Made by a program: the position numbers and the translations under genes. Shown here piece after piece: positions 56,860 to 64,000 of a stretch of 64,000 bases of DNA; position 1 is the first letter of the stretch; the number at the start of each line of letters is the position of its first letter. The stretch comes from Leptospira yanagawae serovar Saopaulo str. Sao Paulo = ATCC 700523 (GTDB lineage: Bacteria; Spirochaetota; Leptospiria; Leptospirales; Leptospiraceae): positions 1 through 64,000 of the forward strand of contig NZ_AOGX02000047.1 of the NCBI RefSeq assembly GCF_000332475.2, read 5' to 3'. Under the pieces are notes generated by a model. The model searched no databases, was not told the DNA's origin, and saw only the letters and a program-made list of their open reading frames with translations.

Positions 56860-57244
56860 TTTCCAATTGCACTCCCAATTCACCTAACAAAAGCATCGTC
56901 CGTTTATCCAAAGTGACCCCTTTTGTGAATTCGGAAGCAAATTCGACGGAGACGTAAATCGTCGAATCGAAGTTTTCCGTGAACTCTTTTAGTTCTTTGC
57001 GAACGGGACCCAGTACTTTTAGGATGTCCCAAATATGGTCTTGGGGAGAGAACTCGGGTCCTAACTTAGAATTGAGCTGCCAATGACTCGGAATTGTCAT
57101 ATTTTCGATGTCTTTCACATCCCCACCGTGGTAATAGTCAGGTGTAAGGCCTAGTTTTTCCGTCACTTCCAAAGGACGTAGCCTGACCCCACTGATGGCA
57201 AACATTGCCCACGATTTTAGTTCTCTTTGTGTTCCCAATTCCAT
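56828..57244 (-). CDS. DUF4279 protein
   Basis: 138 residues. DUF4279 pattern: AMFAISGVRLRPLEVTEKLG near the start, then PSHWQLNSKLGPEFSPQDHI and a C-terminal IYVSVEFASEFTKGVTLDKR. Members are often immunity-type proteins or stand alone; no toxin is adjacent here. It is divergent from the response regulator at 57303. Confidence 0.82.
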   Translation of the reverse strand: MELGTQRELKSWAMFAISGVRLRPLEVTEKLGLTPDYYHGGDVKDIENMTIPSHWQLNSKLGPEFSPQDHIWDILKVLGPVRKELKEFTENFDSTIYVSVEFASEFTKGVTLDKRTMLLLGELGVQLEIIPWDLDETP

Positions 57245-57302
57245 TTTTTACTTTTTTTTTCTACTACAAGAACCAAATTGAGAAAGAACTCAAGGGAAAA
57301 AC

Positions 57303-58028
57303 ATGAAAAATATTTTGGTAATTGAGGACGATCCGGACATCGGAAACCTAATCCGGAAATCTCTCGATTCTGCTCACTACACCACCTCCGTTTTTGAAAA
57401 TGGCGAAGATGGATTGAAATTTTATAAATCCAATCATCCTGATTTGGTGATTCTTGACCTTTCACTTCCTGACATTGATGGTATGGAAATTTGCCGTAGC
57501 ATTCGTAAATCAGACGAAAGTACTCCCATTTTTATTCTTTCTGCTAGAACAGAAGAAATAGATCGCATCATGGGACTCGAGTTAGGTGCTGATGATTACA
57601 TCACAAAACCGTTTTCTGTACGAGAACTTAAAACTCGTGTCGATGTGTTCTTCCGCCGTTGGGATAAAAAAATTGGAATCAAACCCAATGTGGGCCAAGC
57701 GGGTGAAATCATTCGTGGAGCCTTAAAGATAGATTCTATACGTCGCCGTGTTACGTTAAACGAAAATATCATCAACATTTCCCGTAAGGAATTTGACATT
57801 TTACAACTGCTCGCTGGTTCACCAGGAAAAGTTTTTTCTCGCGAAATGATTTTAGAATCAGTTTGGGGAGTAGAATGGGATGGTTTTGAAAGGATGATCG
57901 ACAGTCACATCAAACGAATTCGTTCGAAACTGGAAAAAAATTCTGCACAACCAGAATGGATTGAAACCATTTGGGGAATTGGATACCGATTCACAGACAA
58001 TTTTGAAAACATTGTCGTACCAGACTAA
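57303..58028 (+). CDS. OmpR/PhoB-family response regulator
   Basis: 241 residues. Receiver domain with acidic pocket (IEDD), phospho-acceptor Asp52 (VILDLSLPD) and conserved Lys in YITKPFS; winged-helix output domain with [20 protein letters not shown] and [19 protein letters not shown] precedes the ATG. No histidine kinase is adjacent; the next genes encode small envelope proteins 8 bp downstream, which may be its targets or merely co-transcribed. Confidence 0.94.
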   Translation: MKNILVIEDDPDIGNLIRKSLDSAHYTTSVFENGEDGLKFYKSNHPDLVILDLSLPDIDGMEICRSIRKSDESTPIFILSARTEEIDRIMGLELGADDYITKPFSVRELKTRVDVFFRRWDKKIGIKPNVGQAGEIIRGALKIDSIRRRVTLNENIINISRKEFDILQLLAGSPGKVFSREMILESVWGVEWDGFERMIDSHIKRIRSKLEKNSAQPEWIETIWGIGYRFTDNFENIVVPD

Positions 58029-58036
58029 CAAACGTT

Positions 58037-58321
58037 ATGGAAGAAGTGAAAAAAGAAAAGTCCCTCATCGACGAAATCAAGTTGTATGAGAAAAAAGCCA
58101 AGGAAATTGAACAAAGAGCCAAGGAGAAGTATATGGAACAAGTAAGTGACATCAAACAAAAATTAGGAAAAGCCAGTGAAGAAGCCTCAATCCGTGCCAA
58201 AGAAGTGATTGATAATGTGGGAAATTATGTAAAAGAAAACCCACAAAAAGCAGCTGTGATTGGATTTGGTGTTGGACTTGGACTTGGTCTTGCCCTTGGT
58301 TGGTTTTTTAAGAAGAAATAA
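58037..58321 (+). CDS. YqjD/ElaB-like (DUF883) membrane-anchored protein
   Basis: 94 residues. A long charged helix (KKEKSLIDEIKLYEKKAKEI) with a glycine-zipper membrane anchor at the C-terminus (VIGFGVGLGLGLALGWFFKK). This matches the architecture of E. coli YqjD/ElaB, inner-membrane proteins that bind ribosomes in stationary phase. First of a three-gene set after the response regulator. Confidence 0.7.
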   Translation: MEEVKKEKSLIDEIKLYEKKAKEIEQRAKEKYMEQVSDIKQKLGKASEEASIRAKEVIDNVGNYVKENPQKAAVIGFGVGLGLGLALGWFFKKK

Positions 58322-58654
58322 TTGGACGAAAGACACACGAAACACCGCAAAAAAGGTGGTTTAAAAGCCACCTTCGAAGAATTCATCGCCAAACTCGTGT
58401 CTTATGCAGAAGTGATGGTCATTTATCTGCAGAAGAACATACAGTTTTATGTGCAAAAATTTGTTAAAAAATCGGTTTGGGTATTCACAGCTCTCACTCT
58501 AATTTTTTTGGGGTTATTGTACACTTCGTACGGAATTTTCCTAAGCATACAAAAATTTATCGCGGCAGGAGATCCCATCCTTTCCAGTTTTGGAACCGGA
58601 ATTGGTTTTTTACTCTTTGCCGTCCTTTTTTTATCCTTTGTATTTCGTAAGTAA
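58322..58654 (+). CDS. Small inner-membrane protein, YqjE/holin-superfamily III-like
   Basis: 110 residues, starting at TTG directly after the previous stop (TAATTG). An N-terminal amphipathic part (FEEFIAKLVSYAEVMVIYLQ) is followed by two membrane helices (VFTALTLIFLGLLYTSYGIF, GIGFLLFAVLFLSFVF). Position after a YqjD-like gene suggests a YqjE counterpart; sequence evidence is limited. Confidence 0.6.
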   Translation: MDERHTKHRKKGGLKATFEEFIAKLVSYAEVMVIYLQKNIQFYVQKFVKKSVWVFTALTLIFLGLLYTSYGIFLSIQKFIAAGDPILSSFGTGIGFLLFAVLFLSFVFRK

Positions 58655-58661
58655 CTAAACT

Positions 58662-58907
58662 ATGGTGTTCAATCCCTTCCAAGACCACAACCGTTACCTC
58701 GACAAAGACCCAAAGGACATGACCTTGTCCGAATTACGGATGTTACTCAAAATCAAACGGATGGACTTGCAACTCGGTTGGAATGAATTAGAAGGCAAAA
58801 TCAAATTTTGGCAACGGGTAACCCGTTCCCTTCGTGAATCGGGAATCTTAGACAAAGCCAAGGAAGGGATCCAAAGTTATTTGCAAAAGGAATCACCAAA
58901 AGAATAA
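58662..58907 (+). CDS. Small soluble protein of the YqjD-like gene set
   Basis: 81 residues, highly charged and helical (MTLSELRMLLKIKRMDLQLG, then LEGKIKFWQRVTRSLRESG). No membrane segment. It is in the position of YqjK in enterobacteria, but similarity is only in size and composition. It lies 7 bp after the membrane protein gene. Confidence 0.55.
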   Translation: MVFNPFQDHNRYLDKDPKDMTLSELRMLLKIKRMDLQLGWNELEGKIKFWQRVTRSLRESGILDKAKEGIQSYLQKESPKE

Positions 58908-58957
58908 GGAATCCCCTCTCCCTTGCCGATCCTATTAAAAACAAAACAGGGAACAAG

Positions 58958-59287
58958 ATGGCATCGGAAGAAATTTTAGTATTTACCACAATTGGCGACC
59001 GCGACATGGCAGAAGAACATATCTCTGAAATGTTGGAACAAGGCATTATCGTATCAGGCACCATCTTTACAGAAGTGGAACTTGTTTACCTTTGGGAAGG
59101 GAAAATCACGGTTGATACCGAAAACAAAATCCTCCTCAAAGCAAAGGCCGACAAATACGAAGCCATCGAAGCCTATATCATGAAACACCACCCATACATG
59201 GCACCAGAGGTCATACGGATGGATGTGAGTTTTGGTAGCCCCGCCTACAAAGCGTTTGTTGCCGACAAAATCAAAAAGAATTCGTGA
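58958..59287 (+). CDS. cutA: CutA-family divalent-cation tolerance protein
   Basis: 109 residues. CutA1-like trimeric ferredoxin-like fold: VFTTIGDRDMAEEHISEMLE, GTIFTEVELVYLWEGKI, LLKAKADKYEAIEAYIMKHH and PYMAPEVIRMDV. The family is linked to copper tolerance in E. coli, though its biochemical role is unclear. It follows the envelope trio by 50 bp. Confidence 0.87.
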   Translation: MASEEILVFTTIGDRDMAEEHISEMLEQGIIVSGTIFTEVELVYLWEGKITVDTENKILLKAKADKYEAIEAYIMKHHPYMAPEVIRMDVSFGSPAYKAFVADKIKKNS

Positions 59288-59377
59288 GTAAACAGGTTAG
59301 TAATGATTTTCATAATATTTCATTCTCCCTAATCACCAAATTGTTTTAAAACCTGTTAGCTTCATTCTGGAAATCAA

Positions 59378-59602
59378 TCATTCCCCTTCCGTCATTTTAA
59401 AATCAGCGGCAAAAGTAACCTTGGATTTCCCTTTTAAAATTCCTAATTTCCTTTCTCCTTTTTTTTGAGGGTGCAACGGAACAATCTTTGCCACAGGCTT
59501 TTTGTTTTTCCCAAAAAGAATTTCAACCTCTTTTCCTTTTTGAACTAACTCCAATATGTTTGATAAATTACTTTTTAGTTCTCCAACAGGGTATGATTTC
59601 AT
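59378..59602 (-). CDS. Phd/YefM-type antitoxin, no toxin gene adjacent
   Basis: 74 residues. Phd-like N-terminus MKSYPVGELKSNLSNILELV followed by KGKEVEILFGKNKKPVAKIV. Such proteins repress their own operon and neutralise a toxin (PIN/VapC or RelE). Only about 90 bp without an open frame lie between its stop and the cutA gene, so the partner toxin is absent here. Confidence 0.75.
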   Translation of the reverse strand: MKSYPVGELKSNLSNILELVQKGKEVEILFGKNKKPVAKIVPLHPQKKGERKLGILKGKSKVTFAADFKMTEGE

Positions 59603-59682
59603 AGTTTGGATTTATGATTTTCTTGACTACTTGTCAATAATTCTACATTAATTTTTAAGTTCATATATCATTGATCTACATA

Positions 59683-59736
59683 GGCTTTCGCAAACGGCAT
59701 TCGGGCGCCTCGAAAGGATCAATCCATCGTAAAGCC
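59683..59736. repeat. Small palindromic element sharing GGGCGCCTCG with repeat copy A
   Basis: GGCTTT (59683-59688) and AAAGCC (59731-59736) close a 54-bp element that contains GGGCGCCTCG (59703-59712, identical to 6318-6327 beside copy A) and a GGATCAATCC dyad. It sits 3' of the pnuC gene on the minus strand. It may be a reduced relative of the dispersed repeat; the match is short. Confidence 0.4.
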
Positions 59737-59738
59737 AA

Positions 59739-59756
59739 AGGATAAATGCATATCCT
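59739..59756 (-). terminator. Terminator-like hairpin after pnuC
   Basis: AGGATA (59739-59744) and TATCCT (59751-59756) with a 6-nt loop lie within 25 nt of the pnuC stop on the minus strand, followed by TTGGC. Confidence 0.45.
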
Positions 59757-59759
59757 GTT

Positions 59760-60422
59760 TTATGTTTTTTGATTCACAAGGTATTCCTGATACCAATGCC
59801 AAGAGCCATAAAATGCGATGAGAAGGAAAACCACATATTCAATGGTCACAAATGGGATTCCCTTTAAGTGGTAGAGGACAATACAAACTAGATCCACGAA
59901 CACCCATAAAAACCAAGATTCTAATTTCCTTTGGGCAAGTAACAAATTGGCGAAAATGCTTGCTACAGTGGTAAAAGCATCCCAATACAAAAAGTCAGGT
60001 GGTTTTACAAATAAACTGGGGAACCAATTTGGTAGGTGTTTTGTGAATTGGCCAAGACCAAAAGTACCAATCACAAGGCATACAAACAAAATTAGATTTT
60101 TTTCTTTGCCAAGAGAAACAATTTTCGTGAAGGAACCGGTTCGTTTTCTCCAGATGACCCAACCATAAATGCTCGATCCAAAAAAATAGATCTGTAACAA
60201 CATATCAGAATACAATTGGATTTGGAAAAATAAAAAGAAAAAACAAATGGAGTTAAAAATACCAATGGGCCAAGTAAGGATGTGATTTCTAGAGGCCAAA
60301 TACACACAAATAAGTCCAGAAGTGGTACCTAAAAATTCAAGTAATGATAAAGGATACCCAAACAATTCAAAGATTGGATATTCTAAGGATAGGTATTGTT
60401 TCAAAAAAAAGAAATCCATCAT
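59760..60422 (-). CDS. pnuC: PnuC-type nicotinamide riboside transporter
   Basis: About 220 residues with seven membrane helices. PnuC features: LTWPIGIFNSICFFFLFFQI near residue 50, YGWVIWRK near 85, and a C-terminal WFLWVFVDLVCIVLYHLKGI. It is a facilitated transporter for nicotinamide riboside or a related vitamin. Two adjacent ATG codons and a TTG compete as start; 60422 is the first ATG. No NadR/NMN kinase gene or NAD-type riboswitch is seen nearby. A terminator-like hairpin follows at 59739. Confidence 0.85.
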   Translation of the reverse strand: MMDFFFLKQYLSLEYPIFELFGYPLSLLEFLGTTSGLICVYLASRNHILTWPIGIFNSICFFFLFFQIQLYSDMLLQIYFFGSSIYGWVIWRKRTGSFTKIVSLGKEKNLILFVCLVIGTFGLGQFTKHLPNWFPSLFVKPPDFLYWDAFTTVASIFANLLLAQRKLESWFLWVFVDLVCIVLYHLKGIPFVTIEYVVFLLIAFYGSWHWYQEYLVNQKT

Positions 60423-60543
60423 CAATTTTTAGTCTCTATAGTGAATTCTCACCAATCATTACCAAACCAACGAAATGGTTTCGAATTTGGTTTCAAAATT
60501 GATAAAATTTGTGAATCGGGGTAACATCATTGACTTTTATATT

Positions 60544-61224
60544 TCAATCGATTCGAAAAAAATCTTCCTTAAACCCTTTATTTCCAAGCCATTTGCTTTG
60601 CAAAAGATTATAACCTACGATTTCGAAGTCTCTTGTTATCCACTTCCTATACTTTTTTTTGGTTCTAGAAAATGCATATGGATCAACAAAAGACATTTCC
60701 TGTTTCATAACCGCATAATCTTCATTTGTTGGAACAGTAAAGTATAAGTAATTACAATACTTTGCCATCTTTTCTAATACGGTAGGGATTTGGTTTTCAG
60801 GCAAATATTGGATAACCGAATTACAAATACCAAGTTCCACAGGTTCTTTTTCCAATTTTGGTAAAACCAGTGATTCCAGCGATTCATGATAAATGTGAAA
60901 CTTATCGGATCGTTTGACCCAATCCTTTTTTTTCAATTCCTCATATGCTTCTTTGGATGCATCCACTGCAAATACTTTGACGGGAGAAAAGGCTTTCACC
61001 ATTTCACGAAGTAAAATCCCCTTACCAAACCCAAAGTCTGCAATTTTATAAACTGGAATTTCCATCAGTTGGAAAAGAGACTTTAAGTATTCTGCATGTT
61101 GTTTGGCATTATAGGATCCATCAACATCAAGCCCATTCCCATAAATCTCTGACCAGTATTCCGATCCAAACTCTTTGCCATTTTTCCCAATCCCAACAGG
61201 TTTGGGTTTCAAAAATCGTTTCAT
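60544..61224 (-). CDS. Class I SAM-dependent methyltransferase
   Basis: 226 residues. SAM site YKIADFGFGKGILLREMVKA and DASKEAYEEL, with a motif IV region ELGICNSVIQYLPENQIP. The substrate is unknown. Its start overlaps the stop of the upstream J-domain-like gene (1-base overlap), so the two are translationally coupled; modification of the partner's client is a possibility. Confidence 0.82.
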   Translation of the reverse strand: MKRFLKPKPVGIGKNGKEFGSEYWSEIYGNGLDVDGSYNAKQHAEYLKSLFQLMEIPVYKIADFGFGKGILLREMVKAFSPVKVFAVDASKEAYEELKKKDWVKRSDKFHIYHESLESLVLPKLEKEPVELGICNSVIQYLPENQIPTVLEKMAKYCNYLYFTVPTNEDYAVMKQEMSFVDPYAFSRTKKKYRKWITRDFEIVGYNLLQSKWLGNKGFKEDFFRID

Positions 61225-62444
61225 TAGAATTGAACTCCTAAACTTTGGAGTTCCCGAATCATTTCTTTGATGTACTTTGGATCCTTAGTTAACTCGTCTA
61301 CTTCCTTTTGGTAGGCTTTTGTGACCATTTGGTTGTCTAACTTCACTCGTTTTAAATACACATCCAAAGACTCTTTTGTGATTTTACTCGAAGGGAAATC
61401 TGCCATCAGCGGGTGAGAAAAAAATCTTTGTCGAATGGAATCTTCTAATTCCCTAATTTTGGATTTGATGATCCCAACAAACCGTTTGATCGAACTATCA
61501 TGGAAAGAAACATTCGTTTGTTGGTTGGGGATAAGTTCATCCACTTGCAATTTAATTTCTAAAATTTCGGCAATGTTTAAGTTGTCTCTGGCTCCTGAAA
61601 GTTTTGTCATCAGTTTTGCTTTTTTCTCTCGTAAGATTGGATCTTGTTCTTTGTCAGGGTGGATGAGTTTCGCTAAATTTTTGAATAATGTATTGATATC
61701 AGTACCCAACAACCGCTCTGCTTCTAGTTGTTTTTTTTCTTTTTCCATTTGGGCTTTTGATTTTCGTTTGTCTTTGGATCCCGATTGGGACTTTCTAAAG
61801 TACTCAGCCCGGTATTCTTCATACTTTTCACGAAAATCTCTGTATTTTTCTTCGTGAGACTCTCTCTCTTCCTCCGAATCAAATTGTGTGCGATTGAAAT
61901 CATCCAAATCTATATCCACACCAAATGTTTGTTTGATGCGAGATTCCATTTGATTTTTATACCGAATTCTTTCCATTTTCTCAAACTTGGTTTCTAACTG
62001 ATCACGAAATGGATTATAAAATTCAGGATCTTCTGTCAAATTGTCGTTACAAATATCCAATAAATACCTTCGCAAAAACTCTCTTTGCATTTTACCAAAG
62101 GATAGTTTTTCTTCTAGTAATATGGAACACATGAGTTCAAATCGTTCCCGTTCTAATTGTTTTTGTTTGTTCAATTCGGGTAAAACTACATTAAGATACG
62201 TTTCATTCACCAATTGGAATAATGGCTCAATCTCTTTGGATCGATCCAACGTTTCTTTGTGTTTACGCAAAGCATCGTTGAATTCTTTTTGAGCTTTGGT
62301 TTGGTTGGAAGATTCTCCTGACCAAACCAATTCTTCTTCATAGGAAGTTTTTTCAACTGAGGTTTTCGTTTGATTAGAATTCGTTTTTTTTATCGTAGAT
62401 TTTGGTTTTGAAGATGAATTTCTTTTTGGTTTAGAAGTTGGCAT
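61224..62444 (-). CDS. J-domain-like protein with long charged helices
   Basis: 406 residues. Lys/Ser-rich start (KPKRNSSSKPKSTIKKTNSN), a long charged coiled-coil region (residues 60-250), then a J-domain-like segment around residues 255-300 containing LFKNLAKLIHPDKEQDPILR with the HPD motif. The J domain is unusually placed and degenerate, and no Gly/Phe or zinc-finger region follows. It may recruit DnaK to an unknown client. Upstream and co-transcribed with a methyltransferase gene. Confidence 0.7.
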   Translation of the reverse strand: MPTSKPKRNSSSKPKSTIKKTNSNQTKTSVEKTSYEEELVWSGESSNQTKAQKEFNDALRKHKETLDRSKEIEPLFQLVNETYLNVVLPELNKQKQLERERFELMCSILLEEKLSFGKMQREFLRRYLLDICNDNLTEDPEFYNPFRDQLETKFEKMERIRYKNQMESRIKQTFGVDIDLDDFNRTQFDSEEERESHEEKYRDFREKYEEYRAEYFRKSQSGSKDKRKSKAQMEKEKKQLEAERLLGTDINTLFKNLAKLIHPDKEQDPILREKKAKLMTKLSGARDNLNIAEILEIKLQVDELIPNQQTNVSFHDSSIKRFVGIIKSKIRELEDSIRQRFFSHPLMADFPSSKITKESLDVYLKRVKLDNQMVTKAYQKEVDELTKDPKYIKEMIRELQSLGVQF

Positions 62445-62455
62445 GAAAAGGAGTG

Positions 62456-62480
62456 ACTTGCCAGAAAAACTCTGGCAAGT
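62456..62480 (-). terminator. Terminator hairpin downstream of aconitase
   Basis: ACTTGCCAG (62456-62464) and CTGGCAAGT (62472-62480) are perfect 9-bp arms with a 7-nt loop, 19-43 nt after the aconitase stop on the minus strand and just before the J-domain-like gene. The following run (CACTCC) is not T-rich, so partial read-through is possible. Confidence 0.65.
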
Positions 62481-62498
62481 GTTTCATCGAATTTTTAG

Positions 62499-64000
62499 TT
62501 ACGCTTTCATCAAGTTCAAGGCAGCACCTGCTTTGAACCATTCGATTTGTTGCGCATTGTAAGTATGGTTCACTTGGATCTCGTCTTTTTTCCCATCTTT
62601 GTGATTGAGAACGAGTGTGAGTGCCTTACCTTCTTGGAAACTTGTTAAACCATTGATGTCGATTGAATCGTCTTCTTGGATTTTATCGTAATCATCTTTG
62701 TTTGCAAAGGTCAATGCAAGCATCCCTTGTTTTTTCAAGTTTGTCTCGTGGATCCGAGCAAATGATTTTACAAGGACAGCTCTCACTCCCAAATGCCTTG
62801 GTTCCATGGCTGCATGTTCTCTTGAAGAACCTTCTCCATAGTTTTCATCACCTACCACAATGGACCCAATGCCTTGTGCTTTGTAAGCTCTTTGGGTTTG
62901 TGGAACAGGTTCATAATTCCCAGTGATTTGGTTTTTCACTTCATTGGTTTTGCCATTGAAAAAGTTGGTCGCACCAATGAGAAGGTTATTGGAGATATTG
63001 TCCAAATGGCCACGAAATTTTAACCAAGGACCTGCCATTGAAATATGGTCGGTTGTACATTTTCCTTTGGCTTTGATGAGAAGTTTTAACCCTTTGAGGT
63101 CTGTTCCTTCCCAAGGTTTGAATGGTGCTAAAAGTTGGAGCCTTGTCGAACTTGGATCCACAATCACTTGGACACCAGATCCGTCTGCTGCAGGAGCAAC
63201 ATACCCAGCATCTTCAACTGCAAATCCTTTCATGGGAAGTTCTTCTCCAGTAGGTGGGTCAAGTTTTACCTGTTCCCCTTTTTCGTTGGTGAGAGTGTCA
63301 GTGAGAGGATTGAATCCTAAATCACCTGCAATGGCAAGCGCTGTTGTGATCTCAGGAGATGCAACAAAGGCATACGTGTTTGGGTTACCATCTTGGCGCG
63401 CTTGGAAGTTACGATTGAAGGAGTGAACAATAGTGTTTTTTTCCTTTTTCTCTGCACCTACGCGTGACCACATCCCAATACAAGGACCACAAGCATTCGA
63501 AAATACTTTTGCTCCAATTTGGTTGAAGGTATCAATGAATCCATCTCTTTGGATTGTGTATCGAACGAGTTCCGATCCTGGTGTGATGGTAAATTCTGCT
63601 TTGGTTTTAAGCCCTTTGGAAGCAACTTGTTTGGCAAGTGATGCGGCACGAGAGATGTCTTCGTAAGAAGAGTTCGTACAAGATCCAATGAGACCCACTT
63701 CTACTTTGAGAGGCCAACCATTTTTTGCAGCTTCCTCTTTCATTTTTGAAATCGGAGTGGCAAGGTCTGGTGTGAACGGTCCATTTACGTATGGTTCCAG
63801 AGTGTCGAGATCAATTTCGATCACTTGGTCAAAGTATTTTGCTGGGTCCGCATAAACTTCTGGGTCTGCCGTTAAATGAGCTTTGTATTTGTTGGCAAGG
63901 TCTGCCACATCACTTCTGTTAGTGGATCTTAAGTAACGCTCCATAGAAGCATCATATCCAAATGTAGAAGTGGTAGCTCCGATTTCGGCACCCATGTTAC
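62499..64000 (-). CDS. Aconitate hydratase, mitochondrial type, 5' end outside window
   Basis: About 500 residues of the C-terminal part; the frame is open at base 64000 (reading [15 protein letters not shown], so the true start is upstream). Iron-sulfur Cys ligands in [10 protein letters not shown] and [10 protein letters not shown]; swivel-domain active-site region [20 protein letters not shown]. The order and motifs match the mitochondrial-type aconitase family rather than AcnA or AcnB. It interconverts citrate and isocitrate in the TCA cycle. Confidence 0.95.
   Translation of the reverse strand, partial: NMGAEIGATTSTFGYDASMERYLRSTNRSDVADLANKYKAHLTADPEVYADPAKYFDQVIEIDLDTLEPYVNGPFTPDLATPISKMKEEAAKNGWPLKVEVGLIGSCTNSSYEDISRAASLAKQVASKGLKTKAEFTITPGSELVRYTIQRDGFIDTFNQIGAKVFSNACGPCIGMWSRVGAEKKEKNTIVHSFNRNFQARQDGNPNTYAFVASPEITTALAIAGDLGFNPLTDTLTNEKGEQVKLDPPTGEELPMKGFAVEDAGYVAPAADGSGVQVIVDPSSTRLQLLAPFKPWEGTDLKGLKLLIKAKGKCTTDHISMAGPWLKFRGHLDNISNNLLIGATNFFNGKTNEVKNQITGNYEPVPQTQRAYKAQGIGSIVVGDENYGEGSSREHAAMEPRHLGVRAVLVKSFARIHETNLKKQGMLALTFANKDDYDKIQEDDSIDINGLTSFQEGKALTLVLNHKDGKKDEIQVNHTYNAQQIEWFKAGAALNLMKA

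Overview
The window looks like chromosome from a spirochaete of the genus Leptospira, most likely a saprophytic or environmental species. This is inferred from the gene content; no rRNA is present to confirm it. The signs are low-to-moderate GC, many lipoproteins with loose spirochaetal lipoboxes, several methyl-accepting chemotaxis proteins, a mitochondrial-type aconitase, and many small secreted proteins of the kind known mainly from leptospires. No tRNA, rRNA or CRISPR array was seen.

Layout. 1-5.4 kb: the end of a CzcCBA/CusCBA-type metal efflux operon, whose outer-membrane gene is cut off from its own Shine-Dalgarno by an intact IS3-family element, then a phosphofructokinase. 5.5-10.8 kb: an accessory stretch with a structured repeat, a MORN protein, orphan lipoproteins, a deleted IS481-type transposase, a broken gene and a MetF-like reductase. 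11-17.8 kb: a methyl-cycle operon (ArsR-methyltransferase regulator, ahcY, ferredoxin, metH) preceded by a perfect 32-bp palindrome. 17.8-30.9 kb: three chemoreceptors (one frameshifted at an A8 tract), an EamA transporter, a possible pseudoknotted RNA, an M61 peptidase and CorA. 30.9-38.1 kb: a tight five-gene operon (efp, mtnB, two SDRs, one unknown), with the EF-P modifying enzyme EpmB divergent from it. One of the SDRs is out of frame at an A9 tract just after its start codon.

38.2-45.9 kb: lipoprotein MsrB, a hybrid histidine kinase, a DEAD-box helicase, and a lipid gene set (SDR, DUF1295, cyclopropane synthase). 46-53.5 kb: a second accessory stretch (DUF218, Trp-rich, DKNYY, GNAT, alginate-export porin, lipoprotein, ankyrin protein), with a second copy of the structured repeat. 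53.5-64 kb: ZIP transporter, EpmA, DUF4279, response regulator, a YqjD-like envelope trio, CutA, an orphan antitoxin, PnuC, a methyltransferase, a J-domain-like protein and the 3' part of aconitase.

Themes. The methyl cycle is unusually complete: SAH hydrolase, methionine synthase, a candidate ferredoxin for cobalamin reactivation, a SAM/SAH-type regulator, a MetF relative and the salvage enzyme MtnB. EF-P, EpmB and EpmA all lie in the window, so beta-lysylation of EF-P is predicted. Metal handling recurs (efflux pump, CorA, ZIP, CutA). The observations I rate highest are the palindrome-controlled methyl-cycle operon, the possible pseudoknotted RNA at 27.9 kb, the two poly-A frameshifts, the IS that separates an SD from its start codon, and the dispersed attC-sized repeats beside accessory genes.
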